Of a stretch of DNA of 64,000 bases, positions 48,434 to 57,100 are shown piece by piece. A program made the translations under genes and the position numbers. This DNA comes from Gordonibacter massiliensis (ex Traore et al. 2017) (GTDB taxonomy: Bacteria > Actinomycetota > Coriobacteriia > Coriobacteriales > Eggerthellaceae). The stretch covers positions 3,158,168 to 3,222,167 of the forward strand of contig LT827128.1 in the NCBI GenBank assembly GCA_900170005.1. Reading direction: 5' to 3'. The number at the start of each line of letters is the position of its first letter. The first letter of the stretch is position 1. The notes under the pieces are model-generated. The model worked only from the letters and a program-made list of their open reading frames with translations, searched no databases and was not told where the DNA came from.

Positions 48434-49507
48434 CTACAGCCCTTCCGCCTCGAAGCGCTTCTTCAGCGCCTCCTGGTGGATGCTGTACTGCAGCGCCATC
48501 TCCTTGGCCACGCGACCGCTCTTCACCAGGTCGAACAGGCTCTGGTCCATCGTGCGCATGCCCTCGGCCCCTCCGGCGGCCAGCACGCTGTCTATCTGGT
48601 GCGTCTTCTCCTCGCGGATGAGGTTGCGGATGGCCGTGTTCGTGACCATGATCTCGAAGGCGGGCACCACGCCGCCGTCCACCGTGGGCACGAGCTGCTG
48701 GGACACGATGGCCTCCAGCACCATGGACAGCTGCATGCGGATTTGGCGTTGCTGCGAGGCGGGGAAGGCGTCGATGATGCGGTCGACCGTGCCGGCCGCA
48801 CCCGTGGTGTGCAGCGTGCTGAACAGCAGCTGCGCCATCTCGGCGGCGGTGACGGCCGTGCCGATGGTCTCGTAGTCGCGCATCTCGCCCAACAGGATCA
48901 CGTCGGGGCTCTCGCGCATGGCCGAGCGCAGCGCCTCGCCGTACGTGGCGATGTCGGTGGGCACCTCGCGCTGCGTGACGATGCAGCTGCCGTGCCGGTG
49001 CACGTACTCGATGGGGTCCTCCATGGTGATGATGTGCCCCGACCGCTCGTGGTTCAGCTTGTCGATGATGCAGGCCAACGTGGTGGACTTGCCCGCGCCC
49101 GCTGGGCCCGTGACCAGCACTAGGCCCTTCTGCAGCTTGGCCAGACGCAGCACCTCGTCGGGGATGTGGAAGTCGGCCGGGTTCGGCAGGCCGAATGGAA
49201 TGACGCGGATGACGGCGCCGAACGACCCGCGCTGGCGGAACACGTTCGCGCGGAAGCGCCCGATGCCCGAGATGGCGAACGAGAAGTCGTCGTCGTGGTT
49301 GCCGTTGTCCACGAAACGCTGCATGTCGCGGCCGCTCACCTCGTAGATGGCGCGCACGAACGTCTCGGTGTCGTCGGGCATGAGCGGTGCCGAGTCCAGG
49401 CGGATCTGCCGCCCGCTCACCTCGTAGGACAGCGGCAGGCCCGCAATGATGAAGATGTCGGACGCCTTCGCATCGACCATCTCGCGCAGCAGCTCTTCAA
49501 GTTTCAT
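48434..49507 (-). CDS. pilT: PilT-type twitching/retraction ATPase
   Basis: A 357-residue type IV pilus retraction ATPase. An N-terminal PAS-like domain precedes Walker A GPAGAGKST at about 131-139, the Asp box ITMEDPIEYVH, Walker B LGEMRDYETIGTA and the His box STLHTTGAAGTVDRI. The C-terminal AIRNLIREEKTHQIDSVL motif for retraction is conserved. Last gene of the minus-strand pilus-like cluster, 10 nt after the preceding gene. No PilB assembly ATPase is encoded in the window. Confidence 0.94.
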   Translation of the reverse strand: MKLEELLREMVDAKASDIFIIAGLPLSYEVSGRQIRLDSAPLMPDDTETFVRAIYEVSGRDMQRFVDNGNHDDDFSFAISGIGRFRANVFRQRGSFGAVIRVIPFGLPNPADFHIPDEVLRLAKLQKGLVLVTGPAGAGKSTTLACIIDKLNHERSGHIITMEDPIEYVHRHGSCIVTQREVPTDIATYGEALRSAMRESPDVILLGEMRDYETIGTAVTAAEMAQLLFSTLHTTGAAGTVDRIIDAFPASQQRQIRMQLSMVLEAIVSQQLVPTVDGGVVPAFEIMVTNTAIRNLIREEKTHQIDSVLAAGGAEGMRTMDQSLFDLVKSGRVAKEMALQYSIHQEALKKRFEAEGL

Positions 49508-49517
49508 CTCATCGCTC

Positions 49518-49985
49518 CTATCGTGTTTGCGCAGCGCCCGACCACAGCGTTTCGCCTGCGCCGTTCTCCGTCCACAGCGTCGTTGCCTTCCAAGCCTTCA
49601 CCACGTACGTCGCGTCGGCCTGTATGTCCAGCTCGACGGCGAGCGTGCGCCCGCTGTCGGCAGTGAATTCCGCGCGCACCGTCGCCCCGTCGAGCTCCGC
49701 GTTCGCCGGTAGCACCTTGTCGACGGCCGCGAGCGCCGCGTTCAAGCCGCCGCCCGCCGCGCGCACGGGCGCGAGCGCCGCGTCCACGTCGGCCGTGAAC
49801 TCCTGGGCGGCCCGTTCGTTGGCGTAGGTGTCGGCGGTGAAGTCCGCCTGCCGCTCGGCGGCCGCGTACGTGGCCTGCGCCGTCGTCACCGAAAGCACGG
49901 CCATGACGGCCAGGCACAAGATGATGACGAGGGCGAACAGGCTGATGGGGCCTATGCGCACCGATCCTCGACCGCGCGTGCTCAT
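49518..49985 (-). CDS. pilus-cluster membrane protein, pilin-like
   Basis: A 155-residue protein with a basic N-terminus (MSTRGRGSVRIG), one hydrophobic helix at about 14-34 and an extracytoplasmic domain with a helical Ala-rich start and beta-rich end. Layout and position suggest a minor pilin or assembly protein. There is no canonical type III prepilin cleavage site (Gly-Phe-Thr-Leu-Ile-Glu). The start overlaps the previous stop as ATGA and it lies 10 nt before pilT. Confidence 0.65.
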   Translation of the reverse strand: MSTRGRGSVRIGPISLFALVIILCLAVMAVLSVTTAQATYAAAERQADFTADTYANERAAQEFTADVDAALAPVRAAGGGLNAALAAVDKVLPANAELDGATVRAEFTADSGRTLAVELDIQADATYVVKAWKATTLWTENGAGETLWSGAAQTR

Positions 49986-50500
49986 GCTCCTTCGCCTCCT
50001 TCGGCCGCGGTGCCGGTCGGCGAAGCCGAAGCCGCGCCCGCGCTACCGCCGCCCGCCGCCTTCGCCCCGCTCACGTAGCGGGCCGACTCCAGCCGGTACA
50101 CCTCGGCGCCGTCGCAGGTCACCACGATGTCGGCGCGATACATCGTGCCGCCCTGCGTTCGCTCGGGCGTCACCTCGCACGTCACGACGTAGGCGCCCTC
50201 GGCACCGGCCGCCTGGGCCAGCTCGTTGCCCGCATCGTCGAACGCGGTGCTCGTCGACCCCGCCTGCGGCGTTGCGGCGAACTCCTCCGCCGCGTTCGAC
50301 GCCAGCAGCACGGCTTGCGTCAGCTGGCGCTCTTCCGCACCGCGGACGTGCGCCGCGCCGAACAGCTGCATGAACACCGCGAGCGCGAACGCCAGAAACG
50401 CCAGCAGCACGAGGGCCTCCACCACGAACGCCGTTCCGTGCCAGGTGGTGTCGGTGCCTCTGCGGGCTGCGAGCAGGGTTTCCGTGCGCTTCTTCGCCAT
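49982..50500 (-). CDS. pilus-cluster prepilin-like protein
   Basis: A 172-residue protein with a basic tail (MAKKRTETLLAARRG), a hydrophobic helix starting HGTAFVVEALVLLAFLAFAL that contains a Glu five residues into it, as pilins do (VVEALV), and an extracytoplasmic part ending in a Gly/Ala/Ser-rich tail. It is probably a minor pilin; processing at the Gly-Thr-Ala boundary is speculative. ATG at 50500 with GGGAGGT. Overlaps the next gene by 4 nt. Confidence 0.65.
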   Translation of the reverse strand: MAKKRTETLLAARRGTDTTWHGTAFVVEALVLLAFLAFALAVFMQLFGAAHVRGAEERQLTQAVLLASNAAEEFAATPQAGSTSTAFDDAGNELAQAAGAEGAYVVTCEVTPERTQGGTMYRADIVVTCDGAEVYRLESARYVSGAKAAGGGSAGAASASPTGTAAEGGEGA

Positions 50501-50501
50501 G

Positions 50502-51044
50502 CTAGGCACCTCCCCTCACGCTGCGCAGCGCCACTTGCACGCTGCCGTCGTCCGTCTCCACGGTGAGCAGCCCGTTCTCGTACGAGAACGCGAAGCGCTG
50601 CGACGCCACGATGGGGGAGGCCTTCTCCGGCGTGTAGGCCGCGTCGGCCAGCGCGTACTCTTCCACGATGGATCCCTGGTAGGCGTAGATGCGCGTTTCG
50701 AACGTGCCGTTGTCAAGGCGCTCGGTCAGCACGAGCGAGCGGCCCTCGGGGCCCTGGCCCGCGCCCACCGCGTCCACGGCGTCGGCCGCGCGCACGCTGT
50801 TCGCGATGAGGCCCGTGGCGAGCCGCGACGTGTCGGCCTGCTCGCGCACGTCAACGAGCGCGCGGTACAGCCCCGTGCCCGCCATGATGGCTATGAGCAA
50901 CGCTACGATGAACAGGGCGAACAGCAGCACGGTGAACAGCCGGCCGAAGTTCTGGCCGCCTTCGTCGCGCTGGGCGATCCCTCTGCTCGTCAAAGCCTCC
51001 ATAACGGAATCCTCGTCCTGCCCGGAAGGGCGCTCGCCCGTCAT
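50502..51044 (-). CDS. DUF4860-like pilus-cluster membrane protein
   Basis: A 180-residue protein. A cytoplasmic tail of about 30 residues (GQDEDSVMEALTSRGIAQRD) leads to the pattern GGQNFGRLFTVLLFALFIVA, one TM helix, then a beta-rich domain ending LLTVETDDGSVQVALRSVRG. I associate the pattern with DUF4860, found in pilus-like clusters of Coriobacteriia and Clostridia. ATGA overlap with the upstream gene. A minor pilin role is inferred. Confidence 0.6.
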   Translation of the reverse strand: MTGERPSGQDEDSVMEALTSRGIAQRDEGGQNFGRLFTVLLFALFIVALLIAIMAGTGLYRALVDVREQADTSRLATGLIANSVRAADAVDAVGAGQGPEGRSLVLTERLDNGTFETRIYAYQGSIVEEYALADAAYTPEKASPIVASQRFAFSYENGLLTVETDDGSVQVALRSVRGGA

Positions 51045-51367
51045 CGCGGCACCACCACGACGCTCGGCATGATGTTCTCGGCGAACACCTCGTAGGTGAT
51101 CACGTAGTCGCTGCGGTTCACCCGCAGGCCGTACTCGTCTTCCAGGTGCTCGAGCGAGGAGGGGTAGGAGCCCTCTATGGCGCAGCACTGCTTCGCGCTG
51201 TCCAAGATGGCGTTGCGCACGGACACGGCGCCCTGCTCGCGCAGGTTCTGGTTGACGGCCCCCGCCGCGAACCAGCCGCCCACGACGAGCGCCACCGCCA
51301 GCACGAACACGACGAGCTTCGTGCCGCGCCTGCGCTTACGTTGTTCTGTCGAACGCTCGTGGTACAT
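51041..51367 (-). CDS. small pilus-cluster membrane protein, pseudopilin-like
   Basis: A 108-residue protein: basic N-terminus RKRRRGTK, hydrophobic helix at about 17-37, then a short domain with AILDSAKQCCAIEGSYPSSLEHLEDEYGL. The phrase QCCAIEGSYPSSLEHL followed by a conserved Tyr/Gly is characteristic of pseudopilins (type II secretion GspG-like), where YPxxLxxL is common. It lies between pilC and the DUF4860 gene. Vicinal Cys is unusual for the group. Confidence 0.6.
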   Translation of the reverse strand: MYHERSTEQRKRRRGTKLVVFVLAVALVVGGWFAAGAVNQNLREQGAVSVRNAILDSAKQCCAIEGSYPSSLEHLEDEYGLRVNRSDYVITYEVFAENIMPSVVVVPR

Positions 51368-51377
51368 GCGCTCCGCC

Positions 51378-52430
51378 TTAGCCTATCGATCCCATGATGC
51401 CGATGAGCGGCAGCATGACCGACACGAGCGTGGCCCCCACGGCCACGGTGAGGAACGCGGCCAGCGCCGGCTCCACGCCGTCGACCAGGCGGTCCATCTT
51501 CACGATGGCGTCATCGAAGAACGTGAGCGACAGCCGCCCCAGCACGTCTTCCACGCTGCCCGAGCGAGCGCCGATGGTGAGCATGCGCGCGTACACGGGC
51601 TCGAACACGCCGCTGTCGGACACGGCCTGCGCCAGGCTCTTCGGCGCCGACAAGTCGAGCATGGCCTCGCGGGCCCCTTCGAGCTGCCGCTTGAGGGAGC
51701 GGTGGTCCACCATGGACACGGCCTCCTTCATGGCCGTGTCGGTGTCGATGCCCGAGGCCACGTAGGTGGCCAGCGCCGACGTGAAGCGGCTCAGGGCCAG
51801 TTGGTACATGGTGTTGCGCGTGAACGGCAGCTTCTCGGCCAGGCGCATCATGCTGCGGCGCCCGCCCTCGCTGCGCATGGCCACGGCCATGACGAGCACG
51901 AGCACCGTGCACACGAGCGTGATGGCCAGGGCCACCCAGCCGATGCCGATGGACGCGCCCACCGTGTTGAACGACCCGGCCGCTAGGCTGCCCGACAGGC
52001 TCTCGTACACGTTCACGAACACGGGCAGGATCACGGCCACGGTGAAGGCCAAGATAACCGACATGACGCACAGCAGGGCGGCGGGGTAGACGATGCTCGA
52101 GCGCATCTTCGCGAACAGGCGGCCCTCCTCATCGTAGTACACGGCCAGCGTGCGCAGCGTGGGCTCGAGGCGTCCCGACACCTCGCCCACGCCCACCATG
52201 TCCACCATGTGGCGCGGGAAACAGCCCGAGTCCTCGAGCGCGCTCGCCAACGTCTCGCCGCCGATGAGCCGCGCGTACACGGCGTCGCAGGCCCGCTTGA
52301 ACGCGCCGTCCTCCATGTTGTCGCCCAGCAGGCTCACCGCTTCGTCGGTCTGGATGCCGGCGGCCAGCATGATGGCGACGCTTTCGCAGAACGCGCTTAC
52401 GGCGCTGCTCTCGAGCACGGTAGTGGCCAT
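51378..52430 (-). CDS. pilC: PilC/GspF-type pilus inner-membrane platform protein
   Basis: A 350-residue protein with two repeats of the GspF fold. The first domain has FCESVAIMLAAGIQTDEAVSLL and MVDMVGVGEVSGRLEPTL, the second FTSALATYVASGIDTDTAMKE and MLTIGARSGSVEDVLGRLS. Three TM helices are at about 115-140, 165-190 and 325-348. It anchors pilus assembly. I chose ATG at 52430 because AAGGAG is 9 bases upstream; ATG at 52436 adds two residues. First gene of the cluster pilC-pilins-pilT. Confidence 0.92.
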   Translation of the reverse strand: MATTVLESSAVSAFCESVAIMLAAGIQTDEAVSLLGDNMEDGAFKRACDAVYARLIGGETLASALEDSGCFPRHMVDMVGVGEVSGRLEPTLRTLAVYYDEEGRLFAKMRSSIVYPAALLCVMSVILAFTVAVILPVFVNVYESLSGSLAAGSFNTVGASIGIGWVALAITLVCTVLVLVMAVAMRSEGGRRSMMRLAEKLPFTRNTMYQLALSRFTSALATYVASGIDTDTAMKEAVSMVDHRSLKRQLEGAREAMLDLSAPKSLAQAVSDSGVFEPVYARMLTIGARSGSVEDVLGRLSLTFFDDAIVKMDRLVDGVEPALAAFLTVAVGATLVSVMLPLIGIMGSIG

Positions 52431-52486
52431 TCTCATTCGCTCCTTGTCCGTTTTAGCGCTTTCGTCATATCGTCTTCGATCCGCAC

Positions 52487-53476
52487 TCAGTACGTGTACC
52501 GATCAGTGTATTCCTTCGCGTCGCCCACGTACTTCTCCGAGGCCCCGGCGGCGGCGAATGTCAGGTCGATGCGCGTCCACGTGTCGGCCTCGACGCTAAC
52601 TTGGACGCTTTTCCAGCTTCCATCAAGATATACCAAATTCCACGCATGGTAAATATTATCTGGGGAAACGTACCCGGTGATGATCTTCGTGGGAATTCCT
52701 TGACTGCGCAGCATGGCGGCGCCCAAGCTCACGTAGTCGAAGCAGATGCCGGTTCCCTCGGCCATAGTGGCGTCCGGGCTGGGCACATAGCCCGTCGCGT
52801 CGGCCAGCCGTTCGGCCTTCGCGGTGTCGTAGGTTATGTTCTGGGAGATCCACGTGTATATGTTGCGCAACACGTCGCCTTCGTTCTGGGCGTCGGCGGA
52901 GAGCTCGTTAGCCTTCGCCACGCACACGCTGTCCGCGTCGTAGTCGCAGTAGACGTTGGGGCGCAGGAACGGCTCGAACTCGCTGTCGAGGGTCACGTCG
53001 ATGGACACGCTGTTGATGGAAACGTAGCGATCGCCGCCCGTGTTCTGCATGACCTCCACGTCGTAGGAGCCGTCGCCCAAGGTGAGGGGCGCCGCGATGG
53101 GCGTGCCGTCGCCGGGCAGGTCGTAGTTGCGCTGTATGTCGTCTTTGGTGATCAGGAGCTTCATGCGGCTGGTGTTCTGGGCCGAAGCCGTCACGTAGCC
53201 GAGCGACGCGTTCGAGACGTCTATCAGGCTGTCGTGGTCGGCCGCGGCGGCGTCGGCGTTGAAGGGGGACGTGGCCAGGGGCGGCCGCTCGAAGGCGGGG
53301 CCGCTTGTGGAGCCGCTCGCGGAGGCGCCGGTGTCGCCGGATGCCGTGCCGCCGTCCGATCCGCCGCACCCTGCGAGTGCAATCAGCGCGAGGGCCAGCG
53401 CGGCCGCGAGCGCGACGGCAGAGGCGCGGCGCGCGGCCGTCGCCAGACGGGCTCTGCGTGCGCCGAAGCGTTCCAC
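52487..53476 (-). CDS. transglutaminase-like lipoprotein
   Basis: A 329-residue exported lipoprotein: signal peptide ending LIALAGC, a Gly/Ser/Thr-rich linker, a beta-rich region (about 80-170), then a transglutaminase-like cysteine-protease-fold domain. The triad is visible: Cys in GTGICFDYVS, His in NIYHAWNLVY and Asp in TWTRIDLTF. VLRNIYTWISQNITYD precedes the Cys as in the family. It may cross-link or cleave surface proteins, perhaps pilin-like ones encoded next, from which it is separated by about 55 bases on the same strand. Substrate unknown. Confidence 0.88.
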   Translation of the reverse strand: MERFGARRARLATAARRASAVALAAALALALIALAGCGGSDGGTASGDTGASASGSTSGPAFERPPLATSPFNADAAAADHDSLIDVSNASLGYVTASAQNTSRMKLLITKDDIQRNYDLPGDGTPIAAPLTLGDGSYDVEVMQNTGGDRYVSINSVSIDVTLDSEFEPFLRPNVYCDYDADSVCVAKANELSADAQNEGDVLRNIYTWISQNITYDTAKAERLADATGYVPSPDATMAEGTGICFDYVSLGAAMLRSQGIPTKIITGYVSPDNIYHAWNLVYLDGSWKSVQVSVEADTWTRIDLTFAAAGASEKYVGDAKEYTDRYTY

Positions 53477-54146
53477 GGACGGTCCTTCTGTCGGGTTCTG
53501 TCGAGGCGCCGCCCCTGCGGGCGGGCCGTCGGCTTTCGCTCATTATAGCGTGTCCAAAACCATGTCCCTTTGCGCGTTTCGCACGTCCACAATGTCATCC
53601 CGAGCCGGCGGGGCGGGTTCCTTCCCGCGTCGTTCGAAGCGGGGAGGGAGGACCCCTCCTCGGGCCGTCCCGGCGGGCGCTTTCTGCCCCGTGTTCTCCG
53701 AACGGGGGCCGAAAGCCGCATCGGAGGGACTTCCTCGCTTTCTGCGAAGGCGAGCGGGGAAATTCGCAGCGCAACGAACGGATGCTTTTCCGGCACGAAC
53801 GAGCGGGCGAGCCAGTGATCGACCGATTGGCATTCAACTTTTAGGTTGAAAGAAAAAAGCAACGTTGACGTGGCCTTCACGATTGCCATGCAGCCTGTCA
53901 GCACTTATGGAAAATCAAGTGAAAACAAGGTAAAACAGTTGATTGAGCAACCCCGGTCATTCGAAATGCGACCGTGATTGTGCTAAAATACAAATTGGAT
54001 TGAACCCTGCTTCTATTGCAGGGCTCGGTCTACCACGCCACGAACGCACGCTAGCATGCCAGACAACGTATGAGCGAATCTATTGCGAGTACCCAAGAGG
54101 GTGGGTGCCGCCGCATAGGCGCACCCTAGAGGATTCGGTGATACGT
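53477..54146. promoter_or_regulatory. 670-bp intergenic region upstream of the surface protein
   Basis: The left part (53540-53830) is GC-rich, with open frames on several strands that look like shadows; I find no supported gene. The right part (53830-54000) is AT-richer and holds an extended -10, TGCTAAAAT (53981-53989), pointing to the surface-protein gene, about 155 bases before its start. No riboswitch motif recognised. Confidence 0.4.
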
Positions 54147-57100
54147 ATGAGCATGTTCGATAAACTTTGCGACGCGAAGAACACGTTCGAGGGCAAGGCG
54201 CTGGCCGTCTTCATGGCCGTGGTGATGGCGTTCTCCCTGAGCAACCTCACGTCGTTCGCGAACGCGACGGAGGGGGACTCGTCGTCCGAGGCCCCCGCGG
54301 CGCAGGGCGCGCCGGGCGACGCCGCCGGCAACGAGGCCACCGAATCCGCCCAAGCGGGCGACCCCGAGACGGCCGCGCCGGCCGAGACGCCGGCCGCACC
54401 CGTCCAAGGCGAGACGACCGCGCCCTCCGTCCAGTCGCCCGCGCCCTCGGCCGACCTGCCCGTCGCCGAGCCCGGCGTGGCCGTAGTCAGCCTGGACTTC
54501 GAGCACGCGTACGTCAAGTACCTGGACCAGGACCTCAAGGCGCCCCTCGCGTCCTTCAACGCGCCTTTGAACAAGGAGCTCGCGTTCACGGCCCACGCCG
54601 ACACGGGCTATGAAATCGACAAGGTGAAGGCCGTCGTCAACGGTGCCGAGACCGAGCTGGCCGCCGACGAGCAGACCGGTGAGTACAAGGTCCCCGCCGA
54701 CCTCGTGACCAGCAACCTCACCATCCAAGTGGAAGCCAAGGCCGCGGAAGCCGAATCCCCCGCGCCCGAGGACTCCTCCGCCACCCCCATAACCTCCGAT
54801 ACGAAGATCGAGGCCGGCGACACTGCCGGCAACGATGTCGACAACGCCGTCGAGGACGAGGACGTCGTCAAGGTCGAGGCCGACGTGAGCAATCCCGCGT
54901 TCGAGGGCTATGCGTACGTGGGCGATGTCGTGGTTAAGGTGACCGCCGGCAAGGGCGTGTTGCCGGAGGGCACCACGGTGCAGGCCGCTCCGGTCGAGCG
55001 TCAGGACGTCGTCGACGCCGTAGCCGAGAAGATCGAGAACCAGGGCAAGACCCTCGAGAGCGCGACGGCCATCGACGTGACCCTGCTCGACAAGGACGGC
55101 AACGAGATCCAGCCCAACGGTGCCGTGAACGTGTGCTTCTTCGACACCAACGTCGAAGGCGAAGAGGTAGGCGTCTACCGCGTGTCCGACGATGCCGCAA
55201 CGGTCGAGACCATCGGCACTCGCCAAGCCGACACCGCCGTGCAAAGCTTCGATGTGGACCACTTCACGATTTACGTGGTGGGTGGCAGCAAAAACGACAC
55301 CAATGGCGACGGTAGCATGAACAGCAAGGCTAATCGCTACGAAGCAAAGCCCGGCGATACGGTCGAGCTTAAGAATGATAGCTGGAAGGGTCGAAATTAT
55401 GGATGGACGATTATCGATGGGGCTAGCAGTGCAGAAATAGTCTCCGAAGGCGAAGATCCTTCCGATTCGTATCTGCCTATTGCATCTGTGAAGATCAACT
55501 CTAATGCGAAAGCTGGTTCATCCGTAGTTGTCCGGTATGCGCACGATCTGTATCCGGATTCGAATAAACCGCAATATTTTTACATCACGGTCGTAACAGA
55601 AGGTTTCGCCGTCGACTTCGACCTCAACGGCGGCAGTGGAATCATCAACACGATGTATGGTGACCAGAACAAGGGCATCGAGCTTCCCGATGGCAGCGAT
55701 ATCGTCGCTCCTGCCGGCAAGCGTTTCGTTGGCTGGTCTGATAATAAGAAGGCGAAGGATCCGAAGTACAACGCCGGTGATTTGTACAAGCCTAGTAAAA
55801 ACACGACGCTCTACGCCGTGTATGCTGACAAGATTCCCGTGCCTGCGACAGCTATTCAAATAGCTGGCGAAGACTCGATTGGCGTAGGAAAAACCACGAA
55901 GCTGGAGGCGTCGCTCATTCCAGCGACGACAACCGACACTGTAACATGGGCGTCCAGCGACTCATCTGTCGCCACCGTTGACAAGAACGGAGTTGTTAGC
56001 GGGAAGAGCGTCGGTTCGGTTACGATCACGGCGAAGGCGGGTGGCGTTTCCGCGGAAAAGACTTTGTCCGTCGAGCATAAGCATACCATTACATATGTAC
56101 CCGGAAAGGGATCGGGCACCATCGCCGACCAGGTGGTCACTGACGGAGATTCCGTAACGCTGAGCGATGGGGCAGGGTTCACGCTTGAGTCAAATCGGCT
56201 GGTTGGCTGGAGGGATCAAGATTGGACCACCTATGCGCTTGGCGAAACCATTACGCCTGCCGGTGACCTTACGCTCACGGCTATGTGGAATCAGGTTTAC
56301 ACAGTTACCTTCGATCCCAATGGCGCGCAGGGGACGTCATACGTTCTTGAGTCGACGAGCAGCACCATAACGCTTCCGACTCCCGATGCCTGCGATTTCA
56401 CGTACCCAGGACATACGTTTGTGGGTTGGTCCACCGATAAGTCTGGTGGGGGTTCGAACTATGTCGCAGATATCCAGAACACTATCAAAAGCGGTATGAC
56501 CTACTATGCCATCTGGGTTGATAATAGTGCGGCAAAGGATCAAGTCGCCTACTTCTATGTGCGCACTACGGGAGGCCAAGATGGTATCAAGCCCGAGCCT
56601 GCTGGTTATCCCGCCAACGGGTATTATCCGAAAAACGGAGAAGAAGGCAATGTTAATATCAACGGTGTATGGTATAACAACTCCGGAAAGATAAAACAAG
56701 CTGTTGCCATCAACAACAATGAACTCGTTGCGTCCAACATCGCTTCCGAACCTCGCGACATGGCTTCGATCGTGCGGGCCCAGGGCGGTTCTTTCGACCC
56801 CGCTACGCAAAAGATCGTTTGGTATGTAATTAAGCATCAGAATAACGGTACGTGGCATGTAGACGGCGTTATCTGGGATAAGGGTAAATATTCGGTTACC
56901 TATCACTCAAATGGCGGCGAGGTCACGGCTGTTCCCAGCGCCAAGCAATACGCGGAAGACTCTCAAGTCAAGGTCGAATTCGACCCGTCTCCCACAAGGA
57001 CCGGTTATAAGTTCGTCGGCTGGGATACCGACGCCGGTGCAGATCCTAATAATGTTATGTATCCAGTAGGGTCTTCACCGAGCTTTAAGATGGGCGCAAG

